The notes under the pieces were generated by a model. That model worked only from the letters and a program-made list of their open reading frames with translations. It was not told the origin of the DNA and did not search any database. From Ferrovibrio sp. (GTDB lineage: Bacteria; Pseudomonadota; Alphaproteobacteria; Ferrovibrionales; Ferrovibrionaceae): a DNA stretch of 64,000 nucleotides. Positions 1 to 7,432 of this stretch are shown piece by piece. The stretch is taken from NCBI GenBank assembly GCA_017991315.1, contig JAGOQS010000003.1:372001-436000 (forward strand), given 5' to 3'. The translations under genes and the position numbers were made by a program. The first letter of the stretch is position 1; each line of letters begins with the position of its first letter.

Positions 1-69
1 AAGGTGCGGGTGATGGTTGATTTCCTCGCCGACGCCTTCAAGGGGACGCCGAGCTGGGACGCCGCCTGA
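1..69 (+). CDS. LysR-family transcriptional regulator, C-terminal fragment
   Basis: The reading frame is open from the window edge and stops at TGA 67-69, encoding 22 residues that end KGTPSWDAA. A stretch of the form KVRVMVDFLADAF near the very end of a protein is typical of the last helix of LysR-type regulators (usually about 300 residues). Only the tail is in the window, so neither the DNA-binding domain nor the target genes can be judged. It converges on the minus-strand envelope/stress operon that begins one base downstream. The family assignment rests on this short tail alone. Confidence 0.6.
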   Translation, partial: KVRVMVDFLADAFKGTPSWDAA

Positions 70-477
70 TCAACGGCGCAAGAGCAACGCCAGCAGGCTA
101 CCGGCAGCGGCCGCCGCAAGCACGGCGGTGCCGGGATGCTGCTGCACCAGCGGTCCGGCCTGGGCCAGCAGCGGCTTGGCTTGCGCCAGCAGGTCGGCGA
201 TGTCGTTGGCCGGCGTCGGGCGCAGGCGGTAGGCGAGGTAGCCGGCCAGGGCCGACAGGGCGAGCAGGCTGAAAGCTGCCGAGGCGGCCGCCAGCGGCAG
301 CGGCATCAGGGCGCCGAGCCCGAGGAACAGCGACCAGCCGAGCAGCAGCAAGCCGGAGAGCAGGGCGCAGGCGCCAACCGCGCCGGCGACGGCAACGACG
401 GCAAGCTGCCGCCGTTGCCGCGCCGAAGCGGCTGCCCGCATGCCTTCAAAGGCCAGGGTGAGCAGCGGCAGGCTCAT
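70..477 (-). CDS. Small membrane protein, holin-superfamily-like
   Basis: This 135-residue protein has two strong hydrophobic stretches (about residues 25-50 and 53-82), an amphipathic middle, and a third hydrophobic stretch that ends in LLALLLRR. That architecture resembles the phage-holin-like (YqjE type) small inner-membrane proteins that sit beside YqjD/ElaB-type proteins. It is the last gene of a four-gene minus-strand operon, and its start overlaps the stop of the upstream YqjD-like gene by 4 bases, which implies translational coupling. The pairing with YqjD-like and CsbD genes suggests an envelope or stress role. The exact biochemical function is unknown. Confidence 0.6.
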   Translation of the reverse strand: MSLPLLTLAFEGMRAAASARQRRQLAVVAVAGAVGACALLSGLLLLGWSLFLGLGALMPLPLAAASAAFSLLALSALAGYLAYRLRPTPANDIADLLAQAKPLLAQAGPLVQQHPGTAVLAAAAAGSLLALLLRR

Positions 478-776
478 CGCCGCAGCAGCAGGCCGGTGAG
501 GACGGCACCGGCGGCGAAAGCCGCCAGCAGGCTGGTGCCGGGGCGCTCGCGCACGGTGTCTTCCACCATGGCGATGGCCTCTTGGCCCTTGTCCTTGGCT
601 TCAGCAAGCAGGCCCTGCAGGTGTTCCTGCATCAGGCCAAGCTCGGCCTCTGCCAGGGTACCGCCATTCTGCTTCACCTTGGTGAGGAGAGAACTAAGCT
701 GGCTACCCAGCTCAGCCACTTCCTTGTGCAGCGCCCGCAGCTCGGCTTCGGGGCTGCGCGTGGTTGCGCGTGCCAT
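474..776 (-). CDS. YqjD/ElaB-type (DUF883-like) membrane-anchored protein
   Basis: The 100-residue product has a long heptad-rich helix (about residues 8-75, including a KEVAELGSQLSSLLTKV stretch), a RERPGTSLLAAFAAGAVLTG segment and a C-terminal LLLRR. A coiled coil followed by one C-terminal membrane anchor with a basic tail is the layout of the ElaB/YqjD/DUF883 family, inner-membrane proteins that in E. coli associate with ribosomes in stationary phase. The RPGTSLLAAFAAGAVLTGLLLRR-like end is mirrored in the neighbouring 70-477 gene. It lies 11 bases after a CsbD gene in the same operon. Confidence 0.7.
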   Translation of the reverse strand: MARATTRSPEAELRALHKEVAELGSQLSSLLTKVKQNGGTLAEAELGLMQEHLQGLLAEAKDKGQEAIAMVEDTVRERPGTSLLAAFAAGAVLTGLLLRR

Positions 777-787
777 GGGCTCGCTCC

Positions 788-1072
788 TTAGTGCCGGGCC
801 GACGACTTGGCGGCCTTCTCGGCCTTGTCCATCGCCTCCATCCAGTCGGCGATCTGGCGCTCGGCCTGATCCTTGATGATGCCGTAATGCTCCTGGATCT
901 TGCCCGAGAGCTGCTCGCGGCGGCCATTGATCGCGGTCAGCTCGTCGTCGGTGAGCTTGCCCCAGCGTTCCTTGGCCTTGCCGGCAAACTGCTTCCAGTT
1001 ACCCTCGATGCGGTCCCAGGACGGCAGGATGGCGGAAATCTTCGCGTCAACGCGCGCGGTGGTGTTGGACAT
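788..1072 (-). CDS. CsbD family protein, cytoplasmic
   Basis: A 94-residue protein with the hallmark CsbD block (WDRIEGNWKQFAGKAKERWG followed by KLTDDELTAINGRREQL and then a YGI..QAE motif), at about residues 18-80. CsbD proteins are small, highly charged helical proteins commonly induced by general stress; their molecular role is not established. There is no signal peptide. The gene lies 56 bases downstream of an exported CsbD paralogue and 11 bases upstream of the YqjD-like gene, so it appears to be the second gene of the operon. Confidence 0.9.
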   Translation of the reverse strand: MSNTTARVDAKISAILPSWDRIEGNWKQFAGKAKERWGKLTDDELTAINGRREQLSGKIQEHYGIIKDQAERQIADWMEAMDKAEKAAKSSARH

Positions 1073-1128
1073 GATTATACTCCTGATTTCAGTGTGAAAT
1101 TACCAAGGGTGGGTGAGCTAGCCGCGCT

Positions 1129-1452
1129 TTAGGACTTGGGCTTCAGCAGTTCGGTGTTTTCCCAATCCTTCACCTGGCGCTCGGCTTCCGCCTTGGCGAT
1201 GCCGTAGCGTTCCTGCACCTTGCCGACCAGCTCCTGGCGCTTGCCGTTGATGACGGTGATGTCGTCATCGGTCAGCTTGCCCCAGCGCTGCTTCACCTTG
1301 CCGGCGAACTGATTCCAGTTGCCCTCGACCTGATGCCAGTTCGGCAGGTCGGCGGCATGGGCGGTGCTGGGCAATGCCAGCGGCGCGGCGGCCGCAATGG
1401 CCAGGGCGGTGAGGGCGACAGCGGTTTTCTTGCGGATCGAAAAAGTATGCAT
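1129..1452 (-). CDS. CsbD family protein with signal peptide
   Basis: The 107-residue product starts with a clear Sec signal (basic MHTFSIRKK, hydrophobic core to about residue 28, AHA cleavage site near residue 33). A CsbD core follows (EGNWNQFAGKVKQRWG, KLTDDDITVINGKRQEL, ERYGIAKAEAERQ). The core is closely similar to that of the cytoplasmic paralogue at 788-1072, which points to a tandem duplication with one copy sent to the periplasm. It is the first gene of the operon; a purine-rich AGGAGGT-type ribosome site lies just before the start. Confidence 0.88.
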   Translation of the reverse strand: MHTFSIRKKTAVALTALAIAAAAPLALPSTAHAADLPNWHQVEGNWNQFAGKVKQRWGKLTDDDITVINGKRQELVGKVQERYGIAKAEAERQVKDWENTELLKPKS

Positions 1453-1601
1453 AGGGACCTCCTATCAGTATGGACGCGGGTTGCGCCGAGGTCTCTAAGC
1501 TGGCCAGCAGGGATGGCCATTCCAGGGAAAACAAGAGGTTATTGCAGGGCGATATCGCGGCGAATGTAAGGCCGGTTGAAAGTTAATCTATTCGAATCGC
1601 T

Positions 1602-2420
1602 TCACTTTTTATCCAGTGCCTTGGCCTCATTCCAGGCCGCGTCCATGGTATTCAGGTCGCAGTCCACCAGTTTCTTGCCTGATTTCTCAAGTATACGCTC
1701 CATATTACTGAATCTACGCTCAAATTTCCGGTTCGCGGCACGCATCGTATCTTCCGGATCAAGTTTAAGATGGCGGGCCAAGTTCGCTATAACAAAAAGG
1801 AAATCGCCGAATTCCTCGTGTATTTTCTCAACATTACCACTGGCGATCTCGACTTCCAGTTCCGCGAGTTCCTCCTTGATCTTATCGATCACTGGCGCCT
1901 TGTCCGGCCAGTCGAACCCGACCCGGGCAGCCCGGTTCTGCAGCTTCACCGCCCGGGTCAGCCCGGGCAGGCCGCTGGTGACGCCGGCCAGCACAGCCGA
2001 AATGCCATCGTCTCCCTCAGCGTTCTTGGCATGTTTGGCAGCCCGTTCGGCGGCCTTGATCGCCTCCCAGTTGGCCGTCACCTGGTCTGGCCGGTCGGCC
2101 TCGATGCTGCCAAAGACATGGGGGTGGCGGCGGATCATCTTGTCGGCGATGCCGGCGGCCACGTCCTCGAAGGCGAAATGGCCGGCTTCCTCGGCCATGC
2201 GGCTGTGAAACACCACCTGCAGCAGCAGGTCGCCGAGTTCGTCCTTGAGGCCCGCCATGTCGCCCCGGGCGATGGCATCCTCCACCTCGTAGGCTTCCTC
2301 GATGGTGTAGGGCGCGATGGTGGCGAAGGTCTGTTCCAGGTCCCAGGGGCAGCCGCCATCGGGGTTGCGCAGCCGGGCCATGATCTCGAGCAGGCGGGTC
2401 AGCGCGGGCGTGGCGGTCAT
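1602..2420 (-). CDS. mazG: Nucleoside triphosphate pyrophosphohydrolase MazG
   Basis: The 272-residue protein, about the size of E. coli MazG (263), carries two MazG-type helical modules: the first around EEAYEVEDAIARGD and LKDELGDLLLQVVFHSRMAEE (EExxE and ExxD metal-binding motifs), the second around IKEELAELEVEIASG and HEEFGDFLFVIANLARHL. MazG hydrolyses non-canonical and canonical NTPs to NMP and pyrophosphate, cleaning the nucleotide pool and lowering ppGpp. The start at MTATPALTRLLEIMARL was chosen because this is the conserved beginning of the family; the longer upstream frame is Ser/Pro/Arg-rich and looks non-coding. Confidence 0.93.
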   Translation of the reverse strand: MTATPALTRLLEIMARLRNPDGGCPWDLEQTFATIAPYTIEEAYEVEDAIARGDMAGLKDELGDLLLQVVFHSRMAEEAGHFAFEDVAAGIADKMIRRHPHVFGSIEADRPDQVTANWEAIKAAERAAKHAKNAEGDDGISAVLAGVTSGLPGLTRAVKLQNRAARVGFDWPDKAPVIDKIKEELAELEVEIASGNVEKIHEEFGDFLFVIANLARHLKLDPEDTMRAANRKFERRFSNMERILEKSGKKLVDCDLNTMDAAWNEAKALDKK

Positions 2421-2535
2421 GGCGGCTTCCTGGTCCGGGGAATCAAGCTGCCGCCATCCTGGCAGATTTCGCCCCCCTGAACGAGGCTGGCCGGGGAACC
2501 GGCTGGTTGGAGAACCGGGCTGGCCGGCTGTCAGC

Positions 2536-2928
2536 TCAAGATTTGGGCCGGCCTGGCTGGCGCGCGGCCTCGGTCCGGCGTTCATGGTCACGGCGGTCGA
2601 GCAGGTCAGGGGCATTGGGGCAGAAAATCGGAAAACCGACCGGATGCTTCTGGTCCAGCCAGCGCTGACAGGGCTGTTGATTGGCGCAACCCTGACAGAC
2701 ATGCAGCATGGCGTCGCGCTGGGCGTCCTTGCGGTGGTCGTCTGGCTCGCCGACAGAGGTGCCGAGCCAGCGCGCCATGCGCCAGAATGGCAGCTTTGCG
2801 GTGGGGCTGGCGGTATCGCCGGCAGCATGTGGTGCGGCGGCTGGTGTCCGGGCCGAAGCCTCAGGCTTGGCGGCGGTGGCGGCAGGATGTGCGGGCGCGG
2901 ATTTGAACAGGCGGGAGATGATGCTCAT
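2536..2928 (-). CDS. DUF6455-like Cys-containing protein
   Basis: A 130-residue protein: a low-complexity Ala/Pro/Thr N-terminus (to about residue 45), then a conserved-looking block with a C-x2-C-x5-C pattern (HVCQGCANQQPCQRWL) and a final FCPNA motif. The C..C.....C......FCPNA arrangement matches what I know of DUF6455 domains, widespread in Alphaproteobacteria and of unknown function; the four cysteines could bind a metal. It lies upstream of mazG on the same strand, with a 115-base gap. The family assignment is from pattern memory and should be tested by profile search. Confidence 0.65.
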   Translation of the reverse strand: MSIISRLFKSAPAHPAATAAKPEASARTPAAAPHAAGDTASPTAKLPFWRMARWLGTSVGEPDDHRKDAQRDAMLHVCQGCANQQPCQRWLDQKHPVGFPIFCPNAPDLLDRRDHERRTEAARQPGRPKS

Positions 2929-3269
2929 GCAGCCAGACTAGGCGGTGTCTGGCAACAGCGCCTTGCGCCAAGTCAAAGCCGCCCAATATCGCAAACCCGC
3001 CAAGTGGCGGGATCAAGGGGCGGGCCGGCGCAGCCGCCGCCAGCCATTCCAGGGCGCCATGACCCCACATCCATTTATCGGATAATGTATATTATGGAAA
3101 ATATAATATGGTGGTTTTCAGGTAAATACAGCCAAATACGGCTCACGACCGCCCTGAAGCAAGATCACACTCTCCGGCGCGGCCAAAGCACGCGATACCA
3201 TGCCGCCCTGGCTTGCGCTACAAGACTCGGGCCTGTCAGCCAGCCAGCGTCAATCCGTGAGACCCCGCC
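2929..3269. other. Intergenic region with an AT-rich palindrome
   Basis: This 341-base stretch lies between the start of the minus-strand DUF6455 gene and the start of the plus-strand gene at 3270, so it should hold divergent promoters. Most of it is GC-rich, but about 3070-3135 is sharply AT-rich. ATATTAT (3089-3095) and ATAATAT (3103-3109) form a 7-base inverted repeat with a 7-base spacer. TATAAT at 3102-3107 could serve as a plus-strand -10 element, though I see no convincing -35. I see no RNA gene and no credible small coding sequence. Confidence 0.4.
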
Positions 3270-3542
3270 ATGCTCCGCCTGTTTGCTCCTGCCTTGCTTG
3301 CTCTGATCTTCGGCCTTGGCGGCGGCTATGCCGGCGCGCAATTCGCCAAGCATGAGATCGAGCGCGAACAGGAAGCCCGCTTCATGCAGCACGAAACCCA
3401 TATGAACGAGCTGGCCCGGCGCAGCATGACCCTGATCAGCGGCCTGACCTCCCTGGCGGTCGACAGCGAAATCACGGCAGCCGATGTCGCCGAGTTGCGC
3501 AACCGCATGGACCGCGTCGAGGTCATGCGCCAGCGGCGTTGA
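3270..3542 (+). CDS. Small membrane-anchored coiled-coil protein, unknown
   Basis: I do not recognise this 90-residue protein. Residues 1-24 form a hydrophobic N-terminal anchor or signal (MLRLFAPALLALIFGLGGGYAGAQ-like, written here only as a pattern), followed by a charged helical region rich in Glu, Arg and Met (residues 25-88) that looks like a short coiled coil facing the periplasm. It stands alone between a divergent intergenic region and a convergent minus-strand gene only 10 bases away. A role in envelope organisation is possible but nothing in the sequence proves it. Confidence 0.6.
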   Translation: MLRLFAPALLALIFGLGGGYAGAQFAKHEIEREQEARFMQHETHMNELARRSMTLISGLTSLAVDSEITAADVAELRNRMDRVEVMRQRR

Positions 3543-3552
3543 GCCGCATGGG

Positions 3553-4842
3553 TTAATCCCTGGCTTCCAGCTTGCGCTTGGCCGCCGCCGCCATGGGATT
3601 GGTCGGGTCCAGCTTGTTCAGGCTCGCCATCAGGGCCACCCGCAGCGATTCCGCGTCGGTGACCGCCAGCGGCGTCCAGAAGCGCCGGCTCTTGCGGAAA
3701 AAGCCGATCTCGTCGAGGAACGACACCCCGAAATAATAGGCTTCCGCGACGCTGTTATAGGGATCGTCGGAAAAACGGCCATTGTCGTCGATCGAGACGC
3801 CGAGCGAGCGCGACAGCATGATCGCCAGTTCGGCCTCGGAGCGCCGACGCTGTTCCTCGGTCATGTCTGGCCAGGCCCGGCGCAGCAGCCGCACCACGTC
3901 ATAGGCATGGTGGTTGTTCTGGGTACCCTGGTCGCGCCAGCCATAGGGATAGCGCTGGGTGCGGATGCCAAACAGCGTATCCGCCAGCAGCCGCATGCGC
4001 GGCGGCCGGTCATCGCGGTAGCTGATGACATGGAAGGTAATGGACAGGTCGTTGGTACGCTTGATCTCGCCATTCACCCGGTACCAGGCGCCCCAGAAGC
4101 CGGTTTCCGGGTCCTGCCAGTGATTGTCGATGAAATCGCGCAAGGCGGCAGCCAGCTCATTGCGCGGCAGGTCCGCCGGCAGCACTTTTTCCATACCCGG
4201 CAGGAACAGCAATTGCGCCAAAGCCGTCACCACCAGGTTCAGTTCCTTGCGGTTGTCGTTGGTGCCGGCGCCCAGATCGGAAATCAGCAGCTCCTGCATC
4301 TTGGCGCGCAGCTTTTCCGGCGTGTTTACCGGTGTCAGCAGCCGGAAGGGGTATTGCGGCGTCTTGCCGGCATGGATCAGTTCTTTCAGCGGATCGACGC
4401 TGGCATGCAGCCGCAGATACCAGGCCTTGAAACAGGCGCCCCAGCCGCCCTCGCCCGATTGCTGCTCGAAGGCAAAGCGCTGGTCGGCCTGTTTCAGGCT
4501 CTCGCGCAAATCGGCCAGACGGCGCTCGAGGCCGGCCTTGTCGCCGGTGTAGTTCATCAGCCAGCGCGCTTCCTCGAGGATCTGCGAGGAACACGGCAAC
4601 TCATGGCCGCGCTGATTCTCGGCCAGGATCTGATCGCGCAACGCCGTCAGGTCGTTGCGGTAGAGACCGTTCATCTCGCGCTTGCGCGGCAGTTCCGGCA
4701 CGAAGCTCGGCACATAGCGGTATTGCAGCAGCGGCGGGTCGGATACCCGGGTCAGCGATGGCTGCGGTGCCTGGGCCAATACCGGCCCGGCCCCAATGAA
4801 CAGGGCTGCAAGCAGCAGCGGGAGCAGCAATAGGGCGCGCAT
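3553..4842 (-). CDS. Exported protein of unknown function, possible alpha/alpha toroid
   Basis: A 429-residue protein with a clean signal peptide (MRALLLLPLLLAALFIGAG, cleavage near VLAQA), so it is probably periplasmic. I cannot name the family. The sequence looks all-helical, with repeated motifs such as DPETGFWGAWY, KRTNDLSITFHVISYR and NNHHAYDVVRLLR. Gly-Phe-Trp-Gly after an acidic turn is reminiscent of alpha/alpha-toroid enzymes (prenyltransferase/cyclase or polysaccharide lyase type), but this is only a resemblance. The start at 4842 was chosen over a longer frame because it begins the signal peptide and forms a TGATG junction with the ELM1-like gene, so the two are translationally coupled. 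Confidence 0.75.
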   Translation of the reverse strand: MRALLLLPLLLAALFIGAGPVLAQAPQPSLTRVSDPPLLQYRYVPSFVPELPRKREMNGLYRNDLTALRDQILAENQRGHELPCSSQILEEARWLMNYTGDKAGLERRLADLRESLKQADQRFAFEQQSGEGGWGACFKAWYLRLHASVDPLKELIHAGKTPQYPFRLLTPVNTPEKLRAKMQELLISDLGAGTNDNRKELNLVVTALAQLLFLPGMEKVLPADLPRNELAAALRDFIDNHWQDPETGFWGAWYRVNGEIKRTNDLSITFHVISYRDDRPPRMRLLADTLFGIRTQRYPYGWRDQGTQNNHHAYDVVRLLRRAWPDMTEEQRRRSEAELAIMLSRSLGVSIDDNGRFSDDPYNSVAEAYYFGVSFLDEIGFFRKSRRFWTPLAVTDAESLRVALMASLNKLDPTNPMAAAAKRKLEARD

Positions 4843-5843
4843 CAGCGCCAACCTAGACGCTCCCGCACTTCGTCCGCAATATGGTCCATATCGTCGAGCC
4901 GGGTATTTTCCCATTGCGCGATATGGCCATCAAACCACTGGATCAGGCCGCGGCGGCGCAGATTCTCGAAAAAAGCGTCGAAACGCTTGGAATTCCCAGG
5001 CAGCCGGACGACGTAGACCGGCTTGCCGGTGGCGCAGGCCTCGGAAATCATCGACACGGAATCGCAGGTAACAAGAATGGCATCGGCCAGGCCGAGAAAG
5101 CCGAAATACGGGTTCGGTCCCATGCCATCCCATAGATACGTGCCGGGCATGCTGGCCAGGCCGCCGCGCAGGATATTGGTCTCGGCTTCGCCGGTGCGGC
5201 GCGAGATGGTGGCGAGGATGCCCCAGGAGGCACCCTGCCCTTGCTGTGTCGCCTGGCGAAGCTGCGCCACGAAGCCGGCCATCCATTCCGTATCCAGCGT
5301 GTAGTAGCGGTTGTTGCCGCCGACCAGTACCGCCAGGCGCGGCGACGGAATCTGTTCAAGCTGTGGCGCCAGCGCTTCGGCCGAGGCGGTCAGCTTGGCA
5401 CGGGTGACACGGTGCAGCGCGCCTTTCGACACCAGCACATTCGGCGCCCGGGCACGGTCATGCTCGGGCACGATCAGCAGGTCCCAATGGCGCGGATCGG
5501 ATTTCGGATCCTGCACATGAATGCAGACCGTGCGGCCACCGCTCATCCGCTTCACCGCCAGCGCCAGCAAGGCCGACTTGCGGCCGCAGGTGATCAGCAG
5601 GTCGGGCCATTGGCCGTTCTTCGCCGCTTCCTCGAACGGCGCAGCGGTATCCGCGGTCAGGGCCTTGATGCTGGCAAAGGCCGGCGTCATCGGCGCCCAG
5701 GTATAGGGCCAACGGAAAGCCACTTCATACACCTTGGGCGCCTCGAAGCCGCCGCCGGCGAACAGGGCTTCGCCGAGGCCCAGCGCCTGGCTCTGCATGC
5801 CGACGGCACCACGTTCGGAAACAGCCCAGATGGTCTTCAGCAT
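4842..5843 (-). CDS. ELM1-family (DUF1022) protein
   Basis: The 333-residue protein shows the features of the mitochondrial-fission ELM1 / DUF1022 family: WAVSERGAVGMQSQALGLGEAL at the start, ITCGRKSALLALAVKR, VQDPKSDPRHWDLLIVPEHD, VLVGGNNRYY and VTCDSVSMISEACATGKPVYV. The fold resembles a two-domain glycosyltransferase-B enzyme, and the late DSVSMISEACATGKPV motif looks like a nucleotide-sugar binding site, though no activity is established. In plants ELM1 acts in mitochondrial division; in bacteria its role is unknown. It overlaps the upstream metallo-hydrolase gene by 7 bases and the downstream exported-protein gene by one base. Confidence 0.88.
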   Translation of the reverse strand: MLKTIWAVSERGAVGMQSQALGLGEALFAGGGFEAPKVYEVAFRWPYTWAPMTPAFASIKALTADTAAPFEEAAKNGQWPDLLITCGRKSALLALAVKRMSGGRTVCIHVQDPKSDPRHWDLLIVPEHDRARAPNVLVSKGALHRVTRAKLTASAEALAPQLEQIPSPRLAVLVGGNNRYYTLDTEWMAGFVAQLRQATQQGQGASWGILATISRRTGEAETNILRGGLASMPGTYLWDGMGPNPYFGFLGLADAILVTCDSVSMISEACATGKPVYVVRLPGNSKRFDAFFENLRRRGLIQWFDGHIAQWENTRLDDMDHIADEVRERLGWR

Positions 5844-6592
5844 TCGATCACCATGCCGTCATAGGCTGGCTCGACATGCGGCGGCAGTTCAGCCTTGAGC
5901 GAGGCATAATCAACCTCGAAATTCATGTTGGTGAGAATGGCGCGTTCCGGCTTCACGCGTTCGATCCATTCCAGCGTGCGGGCAACATGGGCATGGGTCG
6001 GATGCGGCTTGTGACGCAGCGCATCGACGATCCAGACCTTGACGCCACGCAGCTTCTCGAAGGCTTCGTCGTCCAGATTCACCACATCGTTGGAATAGGC
6101 CAGCGTATCGTTGAAGCGGAAGCCGAGCGAATGCATCGAGCCATGATCCTGGTGGATCGGCGTGATGTTCAGCGCACCGACCTGGAACGGACCGTCGATC
6201 ATCTTCTGCTCCAGGATCGCTGGATAGCCGCCGACAGTGTGGAAGCAGTAGCTGAATTTCTTGGTCAGACGGTCGAGCGTGAACTGGTCGCCCCAGGCAG
6301 GTACCCGCTTCTGCGCCGCATAGGCCAGGATGCGGATATCGTCGATGCCATGGGTCTGGTCGGCATGGTCATGAGTCCAGACCACCGCCGAAACCCAGGT
6401 GAGGCCGTTGCTCAGGAATTGCTGGCGCAAGTCCGGGCTGGTGTCTACCAGCACGCGGGTATCGCCCTCTTCCACTACAATGGAGCAGCGGCTGCGGCGG
6501 TTGCGCGGTTCGTTCGGATCGCAGGCGCCCCAGGCGCCGTCGATGCGCGGCGTGCCGGTTGATGCGCCACAGCCAAGGATGATGCTTTTCAT
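5837..6592 (-). CDS. PhnP-like MBL-fold metallo-hydrolase
   Basis: A 251-residue metallo-beta-lactamase-fold protein close in layout to PhnP (phosphoribosyl 1,2-cyclic phosphate phosphodiesterase): LGCGASTGTPR at the N-terminus, a Cys-rich early loop, an HxHxD motif at H74-H76-D78, ITPIHQDHGSMHSLGFRF and LAYSND. The family normally has His right after the Asp (HxHxDH) and a His in a late LTHxxH or LTNLH motif; here these are Gln79 and Asn222/Asn224. Site-1 ligands look intact, so it may use a single metal or a different substrate. It lies 13 bases after tatD in the metG-tatD operon, a common alphaproteobacterial arrangement. Confidence 0.85.
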   Translation of the reverse strand: MKSIILGCGASTGTPRIDGAWGACDPNEPRNRRSRCSIVVEEGDTRVLVDTSPDLRQQFLSNGLTWVSAVVWTHDHADQTHGIDDIRILAYAAQKRVPAWGDQFTLDRLTKKFSYCFHTVGGYPAILEQKMIDGPFQVGALNITPIHQDHGSMHSLGFRFNDTLAYSNDVVNLDDEAFEKLRGVKVWIVDALRHKPHPTHAHVARTLEWIERVKPERAILTNMNFEVDYASLKAELPPHVEPAYDGMVIEC

Positions 6593-6605
6593 TGCTTAAT
6601 TATCG

Positions 6606-7409
6606 TCAGGCAGCGAGTGCGGCGCCGACCGCCTGCGGCGGCACCTTGTCGAACAGGCGCAGGAAATTCGCCGTGGTCAGGCGCTGCAGATCAGCCACGC
6701 CGATGCCGCGCAGTTGCGCCAGATAGGCAGCGGTATGGGCCACATAGGCCGGCTCGTTGCGCTTGCCGCGCATCGGGATCGGCGCCAGATAGGGCGCATC
6801 CGTCTCCACCAGCAGGCTTTCCAGCGGCAGGGATGCCGCGCTGGCCTGCACGGCTTTCGCGTTCTTGAACGTAAGGATGCCGGAGAATGACACCATCATG
6901 CCATGGGCGACGGCGCGCTCGGCCAGTGCATGGCCGGACGAGAAGCAATGCAGCAGGCCCTTGAAGGCGCCCTTGGCCATTTCCTGATCGAGAATCTCCG
7001 CCGTGTCGTCATCGGCATCGCGGGTGTGAATGATGATCGGCAGGCCGGTTTCGCGCGCCGCCTGGATATGCGCCAGGAAGCAGCTTTTCTGCGCCGCGCG
7101 GCTGCCGTGTTCGTAGAAGTAATCCAGACCGGTCTCGCCGATGCCGACCACCTTCGGGTGCTTCGACAGTTCGATCAGCTTCGCCGCCGCCACATCCACA
7201 TGGTCGTCGGCTTCATGCGGATGAATGCCGACGGTGCAATACACATCGGGAAAACGCTCGGCCACCGCCAGTACCTGGGCGAACTTGTCCAGCCGCGTCG
7301 AAATCGTCAGCATCAGGCCGACACGGGCCTCGCGCGCACGTGCCACCACGGCATCCAGCTCGGTGCTGAAATCCGGAAAGTCGAGATGGCAATGACTGTC
7401 AATAAGCAT
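6606..7409 (-). CDS. tatD: TatD family metal-dependent deoxyribonuclease
   Basis: The 267-residue protein begins MLIDSHCHLDF with the HxH metal motif (H6, H8) and continues with GIHPHEAD, GIGETGLDYFYEHG (Glu ligand), PIIIHTRDADDDT, LHCFSSG and VETDAPYLAP (Asp ligand), all standard for TatD/YcfH hydrolases of about 260 residues. These enzymes act as 3'-5' DNA exonucleases in repair and quality control. The start was set at MLIDSH because the family begins there; the longer frame is Arg/Ser-rich. It is 23 bases downstream of metG, as in many Alphaproteobacteria. Confidence 0.95.
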   Translation of the reverse strand: MLIDSHCHLDFPDFSTELDAVVARAREARVGLMLTISTRLDKFAQVLAVAERFPDVYCTVGIHPHEADDHVDVAAAKLIELSKHPKVVGIGETGLDYFYEHGSRAAQKSCFLAHIQAARETGLPIIIHTRDADDDTAEILDQEMAKGAFKGLLHCFSSGHALAERAVAHGMMVSFSGILTFKNAKAVQASAASLPLESLLVETDAPYLAPIPMRGKRNEPAYVAHTAAYLAQLRGIGVADLQRLTTANFLRLFDKVPPQAVGAALAA

Positions 7410-7432
7410 GGGGGCTATCAATGAGCATCGCC

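Noticed and set aside
1453-1601. EcfG-type general-stress promoter (GGAAC-N16/17-CGTT) before the CsbD operon
   Set aside because: A GGAAT is present on the minus strand but no CGTT at the correct distance.
1585-1602. TTCGAATC as a tRNA T-loop
   Set aside because: No acceptor stem, anticodon arm or D-arm can be drawn around it.
2421-2828. N-terminal extension of MazG to 408 residues
   Set aside because: The extension is Ser/Pro/Arg-rich and overlaps the DUF6455 gene, while MTATPALTRLLE is the conserved family start.
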